From positions 1 to 10,569 of the forward strand of contig VSQE01000083.1 of NCBI GenBank assembly GCA_009775705.1: a stretch of 10,569 nucleotides of DNA, written 5' to 3'. The notes beneath the pieces were generated by a model that worked only from the letters and a program-made list of their open reading frames with translations, did no database searches and was not told the DNA's origin. Below are positions 1-7,281 of the stretch, piece after piece (the first letter of the stretch is position 1; each line of letters opens with the position of its first letter). The translations under genes were made by a program, and so were the position numbers. The DNA is from Prevotellamassilia sp. Its GTDB lineage: Bacteria > Bacteroidota > Bacteroidia > Bacteroidales > Bacteroidaceae.

Positions 1-28
1 TTAATTAACTTCCGTTCAGATTTCAGAA

Positions 29-75
29 CATGCGTCAGCTGTGGAAAACTCTGAGTTTTCCACAGCTGACGCATG
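29..75. repeat. Perfect 47-bp palindrome (two 23-nt arms, 1-nt centre)
   Basis: Bases 29-51 are the exact reverse complement of 53-75, centred on the T at 52. As RNA this would fold on either strand into a very stable stem of about 22 bp. It starts 12 nt beyond the stop of the minus-strand HsdR_N gene, so it could end that transcript, but no T tract follows on either strand. Each arm holds a DnaA-box-like 9-mer: TTTTCCACA at 56-64, and its mirror TGTGGAAAA at 40-48. It could instead be a dispersed intergenic palindrome (REP-like) or a bidirectional transcription barrier. The symmetry is directly visible; the role is inferred. Confidence 0.9.
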
Positions 76-87
76 CAAGTCGTCTTC

Positions 88-543
88 TCATTCCAAGTCA
101 CCAAAATCCGGAATGTCCGGCAGAAAAACGGACGAACATTGCCCGTAATCCATCCGGCAACAATAATGGCTCATGCCGTTGGTCACTATCAGATAGTCCG
201 CCCGCAACACACTGTTGTAAGAAGAAATCTGCGTGAACACCTTCTCCGTTATCTCCACATGCGGAGCCTTATATTCCACGATCAGCCGGGGAGAACCACC
301 TTCCCGCCGGTAAAGAACCGTGTCGCAACGTCTGGATGCTCCGCCCACACTGAGACTTACCTCATTGGCCAGCAACGCCTCTGGATAGCCTTTCCGTTCT
401 ACCAGAAAATGCACGAAATGCTGCCTTACCCACTCCTCCGGAGTAAGGGCTATATAGCGGCGGCGCAGAAAATCGAAGACCAGAATGCGTTCCCCGCTGT
501 TTCTCGTTTGCAAAGATGCGGGTGGGAGGTTCAACAAAGACAT
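88..543 (-). CDS. Orphan HsdR_N-like PD-(D/E)XK domain protein
   Basis: A 151-residue protein resembling the N-terminal nuclease domain of type I restriction R subunits (HSDR_N family), without the helicase part of HsdR. The PD-(D/E)XK pattern is visible: Glu61 in NEVSLS, Asp74 in RRCDTVLY, Glu90-x-Lys92 in IVEYKAP, and a Gln105/Tyr109 pair in QISSYN. It should be a soluble cytoplasmic protein; no signal peptide or membrane segment is seen. The frame stays open to an ATG at 597, but the -7 promoter box at 578-585 lies inside that extension and the domain begins only after residue 10 of the shorter form, so I chose the ATG at 543. No hsdM or hsdS gene is nearby, so a restriction role is not supported. 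Such stand-alone short HsdR_N proteins are common in Bacteroidetes with unknown function. Family call is confident; biological role is unknown. Confidence 0.85.
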   Translation of the reverse strand: MSLLNLPPASLQTRNSGERILVFDFLRRRYIALTPEEWVRQHFVHFLVERKGYPEALLANEVSLSVGGASRRCDTVLYRREGGSPRLIVEYKAPHVEITEKVFTQISSYNSVLRADYLIVTNGMSHYCCRMDYGQCSSVFLPDIPDFGDLE

Positions 544-577
544 ATTTTTCCGGTTACATATAAAAAATACACATCTG

Positions 578-585
578 CAAAGATA
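578..585 (-). promoter_or_regulatory. Bacteroides-type -7 box for the HsdR_N gene
   Basis: Read on the minus strand the bases are TATCTTTG, an exact TAnnTTTG match, 34 nt upstream of the chosen start codon at 543. The -33 position at the usual 20-nt spacing reads only TTCT against TTTG, so the promoter is partial. It supports the short start of the gene. Confidence 0.6.
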
Positions 586-867
586 AGACATTCTCACGGA
601 TTACGAGAATCTCCGCCCAACTGCCTGTCATATTTCCCGCACAAAGAGTCCTGCCCTTTCCGCCGGCCGCAAACAAAAGCCTACAGATATTCCCACGAAA
701 AAGCCGGATGCGGCAGAAACTTCACTCATGGAAGAAAAATCCCCCATATACTTTCTTTTTGACAAAAGAATAAGTATAACGTAAATCAAATTGAAAGATG
801 TAAAACTTATTTCGTGTAATAATGAAAGATTTTTCGCTGATTATTTTCCATATTGTCGGCTTTTTTA

Positions 868-875
868 TACCTTTG
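868..875 (+). promoter_or_regulatory. Bacteroides-type -7 box for dapF-dapL-glnN
   Basis: TACCTTTG, an exact match to TAnnTTTG, 21 nt before the dapF ATG at 897. At the usual 20-nt spacing upstream, 844-847 reads TTTT against the -33 consensus TTTG (3 of 4). Transcription would start near 880, giving a very short leader with an A-rich stretch (aaaaaga) before the start codon. This argues against an in-frame upstream ATG at 822. Confidence 0.65.
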
Positions 876-896
876 CAGCATCTTTTAAAAAGAGCC

Positions 897-1748
897 ATGT
901 CACGAATACTGGAATTTACCAAAATGCACGGGGCCGGCAATGACTATATATATGTCAATACGCTGAAGTTTCCCGTAGCAAACCCCGAACGCCTCGCCCT
1001 TCTTTGGAGCGACCGGCACAAGGGGATCGGAGGAGACGGACTGGTGCTGATCGGCCCGTCGGAAAAAGCGGATTTCTCCATGCGGATTTTCAACAATGAC
1101 GGGTCGGAAGCACGCATGTGCGGAAATGCCTCACGCTGTATCGGGAAATATCTGTATGACAACGGACTGACGGAAAGCCGCGACATCCGCCTCGAAACAC
1201 TCTCGGGAATCAAACTGCTGCATCTCACGACAGGGACAGACGGCAAAGTTGCCTCCGTCACCGTGGACATGGGATGTCCCCAACTGGCCGTTCCCTGGCA
1301 AATGGCCTCACCCGACGGTTCGATGCTGCGCGGAACCGTCGAAACCGGCGGCCACGCATACACGGGAACCTTTGTCTCGATGGGCAACCCGCATTTCGTT
1401 GTCTTCACCGACGATGCGGAAAGCCGCGACATCGCCACAGAGGGATACATGCTGGAACACGCCCCGGTCTTTCCCGAACGCTGCAACATAGAGTTTGCCG
1501 CCGTCCGCCCCGACGGCAGCATCCGGATGCGCGTATGGGAACGCGGCTCAGGCATCACCCTGGCATGCGGAACGGGAGCCTGCGCCACGGCCGTGGCTGC
1601 CGCGCTGGAACACCGAGCCCCGCGCCGGAGCGACATCGTAATGGACGGCGGCACCCTGCGCATAGAATGGAGCGAGGCCGACGGACATGTCTACATGACC
1701 GGACCTGCCGTCAAGATTTTCGACGGACGCATCGAATATGATGGATAA
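897..1748 (+). CDS. dapF: Diaminopimelate epimerase
   Basis: Cofactor-independent epimerase converting LL-2,6-diaminopimelate to the meso form, the direct precursor of lysine and a peptidoglycan building block; cytoplasmic. The protein has 283 residues, close to family length (about 275). It begins with the family motif FTKMHGAGNDYI (7-18). Both catalytic cysteines are present: Cys75 in RMCGNASRC and Cys224 in LACGTGACATA. The conserved WERGSG (214-219) and GNPHFV (163-168) are intact. The first cysteine motif reads CGNAS rather than the textbook CGNGA, which I believe is a normal variant in Bacteroidales. The frame extends to an ATG at 822, but that lies upstream of the -7 box at 868-875 and would add 25 residues before the conserved N terminus, so 897 is preferred. 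It is the first gene of a probable operon, 60 bp ahead of dapL, the enzyme that makes its substrate. Confidence 0.97.
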   Translation: MSRILEFTKMHGAGNDYIYVNTLKFPVANPERLALLWSDRHKGIGGDGLVLIGPSEKADFSMRIFNNDGSEARMCGNASRCIGKYLYDNGLTESRDIRLETLSGIKLLHLTTGTDGKVASVTVDMGCPQLAVPWQMASPDGSMLRGTVETGGHAYTGTFVSMGNPHFVVFTDDAESRDIATEGYMLEHAPVFPERCNIEFAAVRPDGSIRMRVWERGSGITLACGTGACATAVAAALEHRAPRRSDIVMDGGTLRIEWSEADGHVYMTGPAVKIFDGRIEYDG

Positions 1749-1808
1749 CCCGGCCGCAGCTTCTCTTTCAACCGACCGATACGGATAAAAACAAACGGAC
1801 CCAACACC

Positions 1809-3047
1809 ATGACAACCATCAACGAAAATTTTCTGTTGCTGCAAAAGAATTACCTTTTCGCAGACATCGCCCGCCGGGTGAACGCCTACCGGCAGGCTCA
1901 CCCCGAGGCCGACCTCATCAGTCTGGGCATAGGCGATGTGACACGTCCCCTCGCTCCCGCCGTCATCGAAGCCCTTCACCGAGCCACCGAAGAGATGGCG
2001 GACGGCACTTCCTTCCGCGGCTATGGACCGGAACACGGCTACGAATTTCTGAGAGAAGCCATCGCACGGCATGACTTCGCCCCACGCGGCATCACACTCG
2101 ACACGGACGAGATCTTCATCAACGACGGTGCCAAAAGCGACACGGGCAACTTCGGCGACATCCTGGGCAGCGGCAACACCATCTGCGTGACCGACCCCAT
2201 CTACCCCGTCTACATCGACTCGAACGTAATGGGCGGACGGGCCGGAGTATTTGACGGGAACTCCTGGAGCCGCATCACCTACAGTCCCTGCAATGAAGCG
2301 AACGACTTTGTCCCTGCACTGCCCGAGCATCCGGCAGACCTCATATACCTCTGCTATCCCAACAATCCCACCGGCACCGTCCTCGGACGCGCAGAGCTGA
2401 AAAAGTGGGTGGACTACGCCCTGCAAAACGGCAGCATCATCCTCTTCGATGCCGCCTACGAAGCCTACATTTCGTCTCCCGGCATTCCGCACAGCATCTA
2501 CGAGATAGAGGGTGCCGAACGCTGCGCCGTCGAGTTCCGTTCCTATTCCAAAACCGCCGGCTTTACCGGCCTGCGCTGCGGATATACCGTAGTGCCCAAA
2601 GCCCTGACGGTAAAGACCACCGCGGGCGAGGAAGTGTCGCTCAACCAGTTGTGGAACCGGCGGCAGTGTACAAAATTCAACGGAACGGCCTACATCGTGC
2701 AACGCGCCGCCGAAGCCATCTACAGCCCCGAGGGCCGGCAGCAGGTACGCGAGACCATCGGCTACTACATGACCAACGCCCGCATCATGCGGGAAGCCCT
2801 CGCCGAAAGCGGTTTCAAGGTTCGGGGCGGAACGGATGCCCCCTATCTGTGGGTCAAGACTCCGGAAGGTACCGGCTCGTGGGAGTTCTTCGAACAACTC
2901 CTCACCCAGGCCCGCATTGTCTGCACTCCCGGTGTCGGCTTCGGTCCCGCCGGCGAAGGATATATCCGCCTCACAGCCTTCGGGCGCCGCAAAGACTGCG
3001 AGACCGCCATGCAAAGACTGAAAGAACGGACGGGCCGACAGGTCTGA
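1809..3047 (+). CDS. dapL: LL-diaminopimelate aminotransferase
   Basis: PLP-dependent class I/II aminotransferase that makes LL-diaminopimelate from tetrahydrodipicolinate with glutamate as amino donor, in one step instead of the succinylase or acetylase route. It has 412 residues, typical of DapL. It starts with the characteristic MTTINENFLLLQKNYLF and contains GIGDVTRPLAP (40-50), the NNPTG motif (185-189), Asp214 in LFDAAYEAY, and the PLP-binding Lys248 in SYSKTAGFTGLRCG. DGAKSD (106-111) and the C-terminal FGPAGEGYIRLTAFG are also DapL-like. It lies 60 bp after dapF with no promoter element in the gap, and its product is the substrate of DapF. An A-rich stretch before the ATG (ataaaaacaaac) is the usual weak Bacteroidetes translation signal. 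Nothing is truncated or missing. Confidence 0.97.
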   Translation: MTTINENFLLLQKNYLFADIARRVNAYRQAHPEADLISLGIGDVTRPLAPAVIEALHRATEEMADGTSFRGYGPEHGYEFLREAIARHDFAPRGITLDTDEIFINDGAKSDTGNFGDILGSGNTICVTDPIYPVYIDSNVMGGRAGVFDGNSWSRITYSPCNEANDFVPALPEHPADLIYLCYPNNPTGTVLGRAELKKWVDYALQNGSIILFDAAYEAYISSPGIPHSIYEIEGAERCAVEFRSYSKTAGFTGLRCGYTVVPKALTVKTTAGEEVSLNQLWNRRQCTKFNGTAYIVQRAAEAIYSPEGRQQVRETIGYYMTNARIMREALAESGFKVRGGTDAPYLWVKTPEGTGSWEFFEQLLTQARIVCTPGVGFGPAGEGYIRLTAFGRRKDCETAMQRLKERTGRQV

Positions 3048-3118
3048 CCCTCCCTACACACAAGAACTTCTCTCCCGAAACCAATCAGAACAAGAATAAT
3101 CCAAATCCTACAGGCACT

Positions 3119-5311
3119 ATGTCAAACCTAAGATTCAAAGTCGTTGAAGAAGCATTCAAAAAACGTCCGGTCGAAGTACCCGCTCCCTCGGAACGCCCGT
3201 CCGAATACTTTGCCAAATATGTCTTCAACCAGGAAAAGATGTTCCGCTACCTGCCGCTGAGCACCTACCGCAAACTACGCGAAGTCATCGAGAAAGGCAC
3301 TCCTCTCCCCATGAGCGTGGCCGACGAAGTGGCCAAAGGCATGAAGCAATGGGCCATCGACATGGGCGTAACCCACTGCACCCACTGGTTCCAGCCGCTT
3401 ACCGAAGGCACGGCCGAAAAGCACGATGCATTCGTTGAGCACGACTGGAAAGGCGGAATGGTAGAGAACTTCTCGGGCAAGGAACTGGTACAGCAAGAAC
3501 CGGACGCCTCCAGTTTCCCCAACGGCGGCATACGGTCCACCTTCGAGGCGCGCGGCTATTCGGCCTGGGACCCCGCCAGCCCTGTCTTCATAATCGGCGA
3601 CACCTTGATGATTCCCACGGTTTTCATCTCCTATACGGGCGAAGCCCTTGACTATAAAGCCCCCCTGAAAAAGGCGCTGGCCGCCATCGATAAAGCCGCT
3701 ACCGCCGTATGCCACTACTTTGATCCGGAAGTGAAAAAGGTCTCGGCCAATCTCGGCTGGGAACAGGAATATTTCCTGGTGGACGAAGGCCTCTATGCCG
3801 CACGCCCCGACCTTCTCCTCACCGGCCGCACCCTGATGGGACACGAGAGTTCGAAAAACCAACAGATGGACGACCACTATTTCGGAGCTATCCCCGAACG
3901 TGTGGCCGAGTTCATGCGCGATCTCGAAATACAGGCACTCGAACTGGGCATTCCCTGCAAGACACGCCATAATGAAGTGGCACCCAACCAGTTTGAGCTG
4001 GCTCCCATCTTCGAGGAGTGCAACCTGGCCGTAGACCACAACATGCTCGTCATGAGTCTGATGCGCAACATTGCCCGCAAACACGGCTTCCGCTGTCTGC
4101 TCCACGAAAAGCCCTTTGCCGGTATCAACGGAAGCGGCAAGCACAACAACTGGAGCCTCACAACAGACAACGGCTGCCTGCTCCACGCACCCGGAAAGAC
4201 GCCCGAAGACAACCTCCGCTTCATCACTTTCGTTGTGGAGACACTGGTGGGCGTGTTCCGCCACAACGGGCTGCTGAAAGCCTCCATCGTCAGCGCTACC
4301 AACGCCCACCGTCTGGGGGCTAACGAAGCACCTCCGGCCATCATCTCCTCCTTTCTCGGATCGCAAGTCAGCGAACTGCTCGACATAGTTGAGAACTCCA
4401 CCAAGGAGGAACTCTTCACGCTGGAAGGCAAGCACAGCGTACAGCTCGACATCCCGCAGATTCCCGAACTGATGATAGACAACACCGACCGCAACCGCAC
4501 GTCGCCCTTCGCCTTCACGGGCAACCGCTTCGAGTTCCGCGCCGTCGGTTCCATCGCCAACTGCGCCAGCGCCATGATAGCCCTGAACACCGCCGTGGCC
4601 GAGGCCCTGACGGACTTCAAGACCCGCGTGGACGCCCTCATCGAGAAAGGAGAGAGCAAGATCAGCGCCATCCTCGACATCCTGCGCGAAGACATCAAGA
4701 CCTGCAAACCCATCCGCTTCGACGGCAACGGATACAGCGACGAATGGAAAACCGAAGCCCTGCGCCGCGGACTCGACTGCGAGACCAGCACTCCCCTCAT
4801 CTACGACAGATATCTCGACCCCTCCAGCATCGGAATGTTCGAGAACATGAAAGTCATGAAAAGGCACGAACTGGAAGCCCGCAACGAAATCAAATGGGAG
4901 ACCTACTACAAGAAAATCCAGATTGAAAGCCGCGTGCTCGGCGATCTCTGCATGAACCACATCATCCCCGTTGCCACCAAATACCAAAGCGAGCTTGTCG
5001 ACAACGTACACAAAATCCAGCTGGCCTTTTCCGACCCGAAGCAGGTAAAGGCACTCACGGCCTACAACATCGACCTGATAGAAAAAATCAACAAGCACAC
5101 CAGCTTCATCGCCGAAAACGTAGATGCCATGGTGGAGAAACGCCGGGAGGTGAACCGGATAGAAGACGTGCGCACCCTGGCCATAGCCTACCACGACGAG
5201 GTGGCACCCTATCTGGACTCCATCCGCTACCACATCGACAAACTCGAACTCATCGTGGAGGACGAGATGTGGACATTGCCCAAATACCGCGAACTGCTCT
5301 TCATCAGGTAA
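3119..5311 (+). CDS. glnN: Glutamine synthetase type III
   Basis: ATP-dependent synthesis of glutamine from glutamate and ammonium; cytoplasmic oligomer of the GSIII class first studied in Bacteroides fragilis. The 730 residues match the GSIII size (about 730, against about 470 for GSI). Seen in order are the GSIII N-terminal block with MGVTHCTHWFQPLT (82-95), the metal-site region GWEQEYF (213-219), NEVAPNQFELAP (285-296), the ATP/glutamate-site block KPFAGINGSGKHNNWS (331-346) and NRTSPFAFTGNRFEFR (459-474). A charged helical C-terminal region (about 590-730) is special to this class. The open frame continues upstream to an ATG at 2405, inside dapL, but the family N terminus MSNLRFKVVEEAF begins at 3119. 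The gene follows dapL by 71 bp with no promoter seen between and is closed by the hairpin at 5355-5398, so it is probably the last gene of the dapF operon. That links ammonium assimilation to glutamate-dependent DAP synthesis. Confidence 0.97.
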   Translation: MSNLRFKVVEEAFKKRPVEVPAPSERPSEYFAKYVFNQEKMFRYLPLSTYRKLREVIEKGTPLPMSVADEVAKGMKQWAIDMGVTHCTHWFQPLTEGTAEKHDAFVEHDWKGGMVENFSGKELVQQEPDASSFPNGGIRSTFEARGYSAWDPASPVFIIGDTLMIPTVFISYTGEALDYKAPLKKALAAIDKAATAVCHYFDPEVKKVSANLGWEQEYFLVDEGLYAARPDLLLTGRTLMGHESSKNQQMDDHYFGAIPERVAEFMRDLEIQALELGIPCKTRHNEVAPNQFELAPIFEECNLAVDHNMLVMSLMRNIARKHGFRCLLHEKPFAGINGSGKHNNWSLTTDNGCLLHAPGKTPEDNLRFITFVVETLVGVFRHNGLLKASIVSATNAHRLGANEAPPAIISSFLGSQVSELLDIVENSTKEELFTLEGKHSVQLDIPQIPELMIDNTDRNRTSPFAFTGNRFEFRAVGSIANCASAMIALNTAVAEALTDFKTRVDALIEKGESKISAILDILREDIKTCKPIRFDGNGYSDEWKTEALRRGLDCETSTPLIYDRYLDPSSIGMFENMKVMKRHELEARNEIKWETYYKKIQIESRVLGDLCMNHIIPVATKYQSELVDNVHKIQLAFSDPKQVKALTAYNIDLIEKINKHTSFIAENVDAMVEKRREVNRIEDVRTLAIAYHDEVAPYLDSIRYHIDKLELIVEDEMWTLPKYRELLFIR

Positions 5312-5354
5312 GAATAAGATGCCACGCTCCATGTGAGAGTCCTTATCCTCTAAG

Positions 5355-5402
5355 GCCGCCCGCCACTATCCGGTTTTCTCCGAAAGATGGCGGGCGGCTT
5401 CA
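5355..5402 (+). terminator. Hairpin terminator after glnN
   Basis: A perfect 11-bp GC-rich stem: gccgcccgcca at 5355-5365 and tggcgggcggc at 5388-5398, with a 22-nt loop. It lies 43 nt after the glnN stop and is followed by a short pyrimidine stretch (ttcatt) rather than a strong T run. A small 5-bp hairpin (cctta/taagg, 5341-5355) abuts it. It probably ends the dapF-dapL-glnN transcript. Confidence 0.75.
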
Positions 5403-5421
5403 TTCGAAAGAGGAAACTTTC

Positions 5422-5448
5422 ATCCGTATATCGGATAGACATCGGATA
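5422..5448. promoter_or_regulatory. Repeated ATCGGATA motif upstream of lysS
   Basis: ATCGGATA occurs twice, at 5430-5437 and 5441-5448, with an 11-bp period (one helical turn). The first copy is also the right half of an inverted repeat, ATCCG (5422-5426), five bases, CGGAT (5432-5436). The cluster ends 36 bp upstream of the lysS -33 element, where an operator could sit. The repeats are plainly visible; a regulatory function is inference, and chance is possible for 8-mers. Confidence 0.4.
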
Positions 5449-5484
5449 AAAAGCCTCCCACCCGCACAAGCTATACAGCGTTTT

Positions 5485-5516
5485 TTTGCACGGTCTGAAA
5501 AGTTTTCGTACTTTTG
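5485..5516 (+). promoter_or_regulatory. Bacteroides-type promoter of lysS
   Basis: The best promoter in the window: -33 element TTTG at 5485-5488, a spacer of exactly 20 nt, then the -7 element TACTTTTG at 5509-5516 (TAnnTTTG). Transcription would start around 5521, about 24 nt before the lysS ATG at 5545. It probably drives lysS-gpsA-GSCFA. Confidence 0.8.
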
Positions 5517-5544
5517 TAGGCATAACCAGTAAGATCCGAAAACG

Positions 5545-7269
5545 ATGAACATATTAGAACTCAGTGAACAAGAAATAGGGCGCCGCAATGCCCTCGACGA
5601 ACTGCGCCGCATGGGCATCAACCCCTACCCCGCGGCCGAATATCCCGTAAACGCCTATTCCACTGACATCAAAAACGAATTTAAGGACGAAACCGAAAGC
5701 TCCCCGCGCGAAGTTTGCATCGCCGGACGCATGATGAGCCGCCGCGTCATGGGCAAGGCCAGTTTCGCCGAACTGCGCGACTCCAAAGGACGCATCCAGG
5801 TCTATATCACCCGCGATGAAATCTGTCCGGAAGAGAATAAGGAACTGTATAACACAGTATTCAAAAAACTCCTCGATCTGGGAGACTTCATCGGAATAAA
5901 AGGATATGTGTTCCGCACGCAGACCGGAGAGATCTCCGTACACGCCCACGAGCTGACAGTGCTGGCAAAAAGTCTGAAACCGCTGCCCGTAGTAAAGGAA
6001 AAAGACGGTGTGACCTACGACTCGTTTGACGATCCCGAACTCCGCTACCGACAGCGCTACGTTGACCTGATTGTCAATCCCGGTGTGAAAGAGACATTCG
6101 AGAAACGCGCCACCGTGGTCAAGACCCTGCGCGCCGTCCTCGACGAGGCCGGATATACGGAAGTGGAAACTCCCATCCTGCAATCCATCCCGGGCGGAGC
6201 CAGCGCCCGTCCGTTCATCACGCACCACAATTCACTGGACGTTGACCTCTACCTGCGCATCGCCACCGAGCTCTACCTGAAGCGCCTCATCGTGGGAGGC
6301 TTCGAAGGTGTCTACGAAGTGGGCAAGAACTTCCGCAACGAAGGCATGGACCGCAATCACAACCCGGAATTCACCTGCATGGAACTGTACGTGCAGTACA
6401 AGGACTATAACTGGATGATGGATTTCACCGAGAAACTGCTGGAACGCATCTGTATTGCGGTGAACGGCTGCGCCGAGAGCACCATCGACGGAAAGACCAT
6501 CAGTTTCAAGGCTCCCTACCGCCGCCTCCCCATCCTCGAAGCCATCAAGGAAAAAACCGGCTACGACCTGAATGGAAAAAGCGAAGAGGAAATCCGGAAA
6601 ATCTGTCTGGAACTGAAAATGGAAATCGACGACACGATGGGCAAAGGCAAACTCATCGATGAGATCTTCGGCGAATTCTGCGAAGGCACCTTCATACAGC
6701 CCACCTTCATCACGGACTACCCCATCGAAATGTCGCCGCTCACCAAAAAACACCGCGACAATCCCGCACTGACCGAACGCTTCGAGCTGATGGTGAACGG
6801 CAAGGAACTGGCCAACGCCTACTCCGAGTTGAACGACCCCATCGACCAGGAAGAACGTTTTCAGGACCAGCTACGCCTCTCCGAAAAAGGAGATGACGAG
6901 GCCATGTTCATTGACCAGGATTTCCTGCGCGCCCTGCAATACGGCATGCCTCCCACATCGGGCATCGGCATCGGCATCGACCGTCTCGTCATGCTCATGA
7001 CCGGACAGACCACAATACAGGAAGTCCTCTTCTTCCCGCAGATGCGCCCTGAGAAGAAAGCCCCGCGCGACAGTGCCGACAAGTACACAGCCGCCGGCAT
7101 CGCCGAGGAACTGGTACCCGTACTGCAAAAAGCGGGCTACAACCTTGTGAGCGACCTCAAAGAAACAAATCCCCAGAAAGTGCAGCAACAAATCGGCGAA
7201 ATCATCAAAAAGTACAAGCTCGACATCACCAAACCGAGCGTGGACGACATCGCCGGATGGAACGTATAA
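5545..7269 (+). CDS. lysS: Lysyl-tRNA synthetase, class II
   Basis: Charges tRNA-Lys with lysine in the cytoplasm. The protein has 574 residues. An N-terminal OB-fold anticodon-binding domain (about 55-145) is followed by a class II catalytic core with motif 1 around 185-215 (FEKRATVVKTL to TEVETPIL), motif 2 FRNEGMDRNHNPEFT (263-277) and motif 3 GIGIGIDRLVMLMTG (473-487). The lysine-type signature NPEFTCMELY is intact. Bacterial LysS is usually about 500 residues; here the core ends near 505 and an extension of about 70 residues follows (KAPRDSADKY to IAGWNV), which looks like a small helical domain and is known to me from Bacteroidales LysS. The ATG at 5545 is chosen because it lies about 24 nt after the predicted transcription start and the protein begins with the conserved MNILELSEQEIGRRN. 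It leads a likely operon; gpsA follows after 67 bp containing a hairpin. Confidence 0.97.
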   Translation: MNILELSEQEIGRRNALDELRRMGINPYPAAEYPVNAYSTDIKNEFKDETESSPREVCIAGRMMSRRVMGKASFAELRDSKGRIQVYITRDEICPEENKELYNTVFKKLLDLGDFIGIKGYVFRTQTGEISVHAHELTVLAKSLKPLPVVKEKDGVTYDSFDDPELRYRQRYVDLIVNPGVKETFEKRATVVKTLRAVLDEAGYTEVETPILQSIPGGASARPFITHHNSLDVDLYLRIATELYLKRLIVGGFEGVYEVGKNFRNEGMDRNHNPEFTCMELYVQYKDYNWMMDFTEKLLERICIAVNGCAESTIDGKTISFKAPYRRLPILEAIKEKTGYDLNGKSEEEIRKICLELKMEIDDTMGKGKLIDEIFGEFCEGTFIQPTFITDYPIEMSPLTKKHRDNPALTERFELMVNGKELANAYSELNDPIDQEERFQDQLRLSEKGDDEAMFIDQDFLRALQYGMPPTSGIGIGIDRLVMLMTGQTTIQEVLFFPQMRPEKKAPRDSADKYTAAGIAEELVPVLQKAGYNLVSDLKETNPQKVQQQIGEIIKKYKLDITKPSVDDIAGWNV

Positions 7270-7281
7270 CCGAATAAAAAT

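Larger units (their letters stand above)
544..896. other. Divergent intergenic region (353 bp)
   Basis: AT-rich non-coding stretch between the start codons of the HsdR_N gene (minus) and dapF (plus). It holds one TAnnTTTG element for each direction (578-585 minus, 868-875 plus). It also has a 6-bp inverted repeat, attctc/gagaat, at 590-595 and 605-610 just upstream of the minus promoter. An AT-only 7-bp hairpin lies at 753-770 (ttctttt, loop tgac, aaaagaa). Open frames crossing it look neither conserved nor protein-like, and I find no gene in it. Confidence 0.7.

Noticed and set aside
88..543. Possible restriction-modification or other defence system
   Set aside because: Only a lone HsdR_N-type domain is present; there is no helicase, methylase, specificity subunit, toxin-antitoxin pair or mobile-element gene in the window.
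73..762. 229-codon plus-strand open frame over the HsdR_N gene and intergenic region
   Set aside because: It is antisense to the HsdR_N-like gene, which has a family pattern and a promoter; the plus-strand product has no recognisable motif.
822..896. Upstream ATG giving dapF 25 more residues
   Set aside because: The -7 box at 868-875 lies within the extension and the DapF family N terminus begins at the ATG at 897. The hydrophobic MKDFSLIIFHIVGFF stretch would mimic a signal sequence, which is not expected for a cytoplasmic enzyme.
722..940. 72-codon minus-strand open frame between HsdR_N and dapF
   Set aside because: It overlaps the dapF start and promoter, has no recognisable motif, and looks like chance in AT-rich DNA.
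1548..3014. 488-codon open frame on the minus strand, opposite dapF/dapL
   Set aside because: Same antisense effect over two intact, recognisable genes; low-complexity, Val/Gly/Asp-rich translation with no recognisable domain.
2405..3118. In-frame 238-codon upstream extension of glnN
   Set aside because: It overlaps dapL in another frame, its translation is Arg/Pro/His-rich and unlike a protein domain, and GSIII proteins begin at MSNLRFK (3119). No fusion protein is supported.
3275..5332. 685-codon open frame on the minus strand, opposite glnN
   Set aside because: It lies antisense to a clearly recognised glutamine synthetase. Its composition (rich in Val, Gly, Asp, Phe) is what the complement of GC-rich codons ending in C or G gives, and it has no family motif or promoter.
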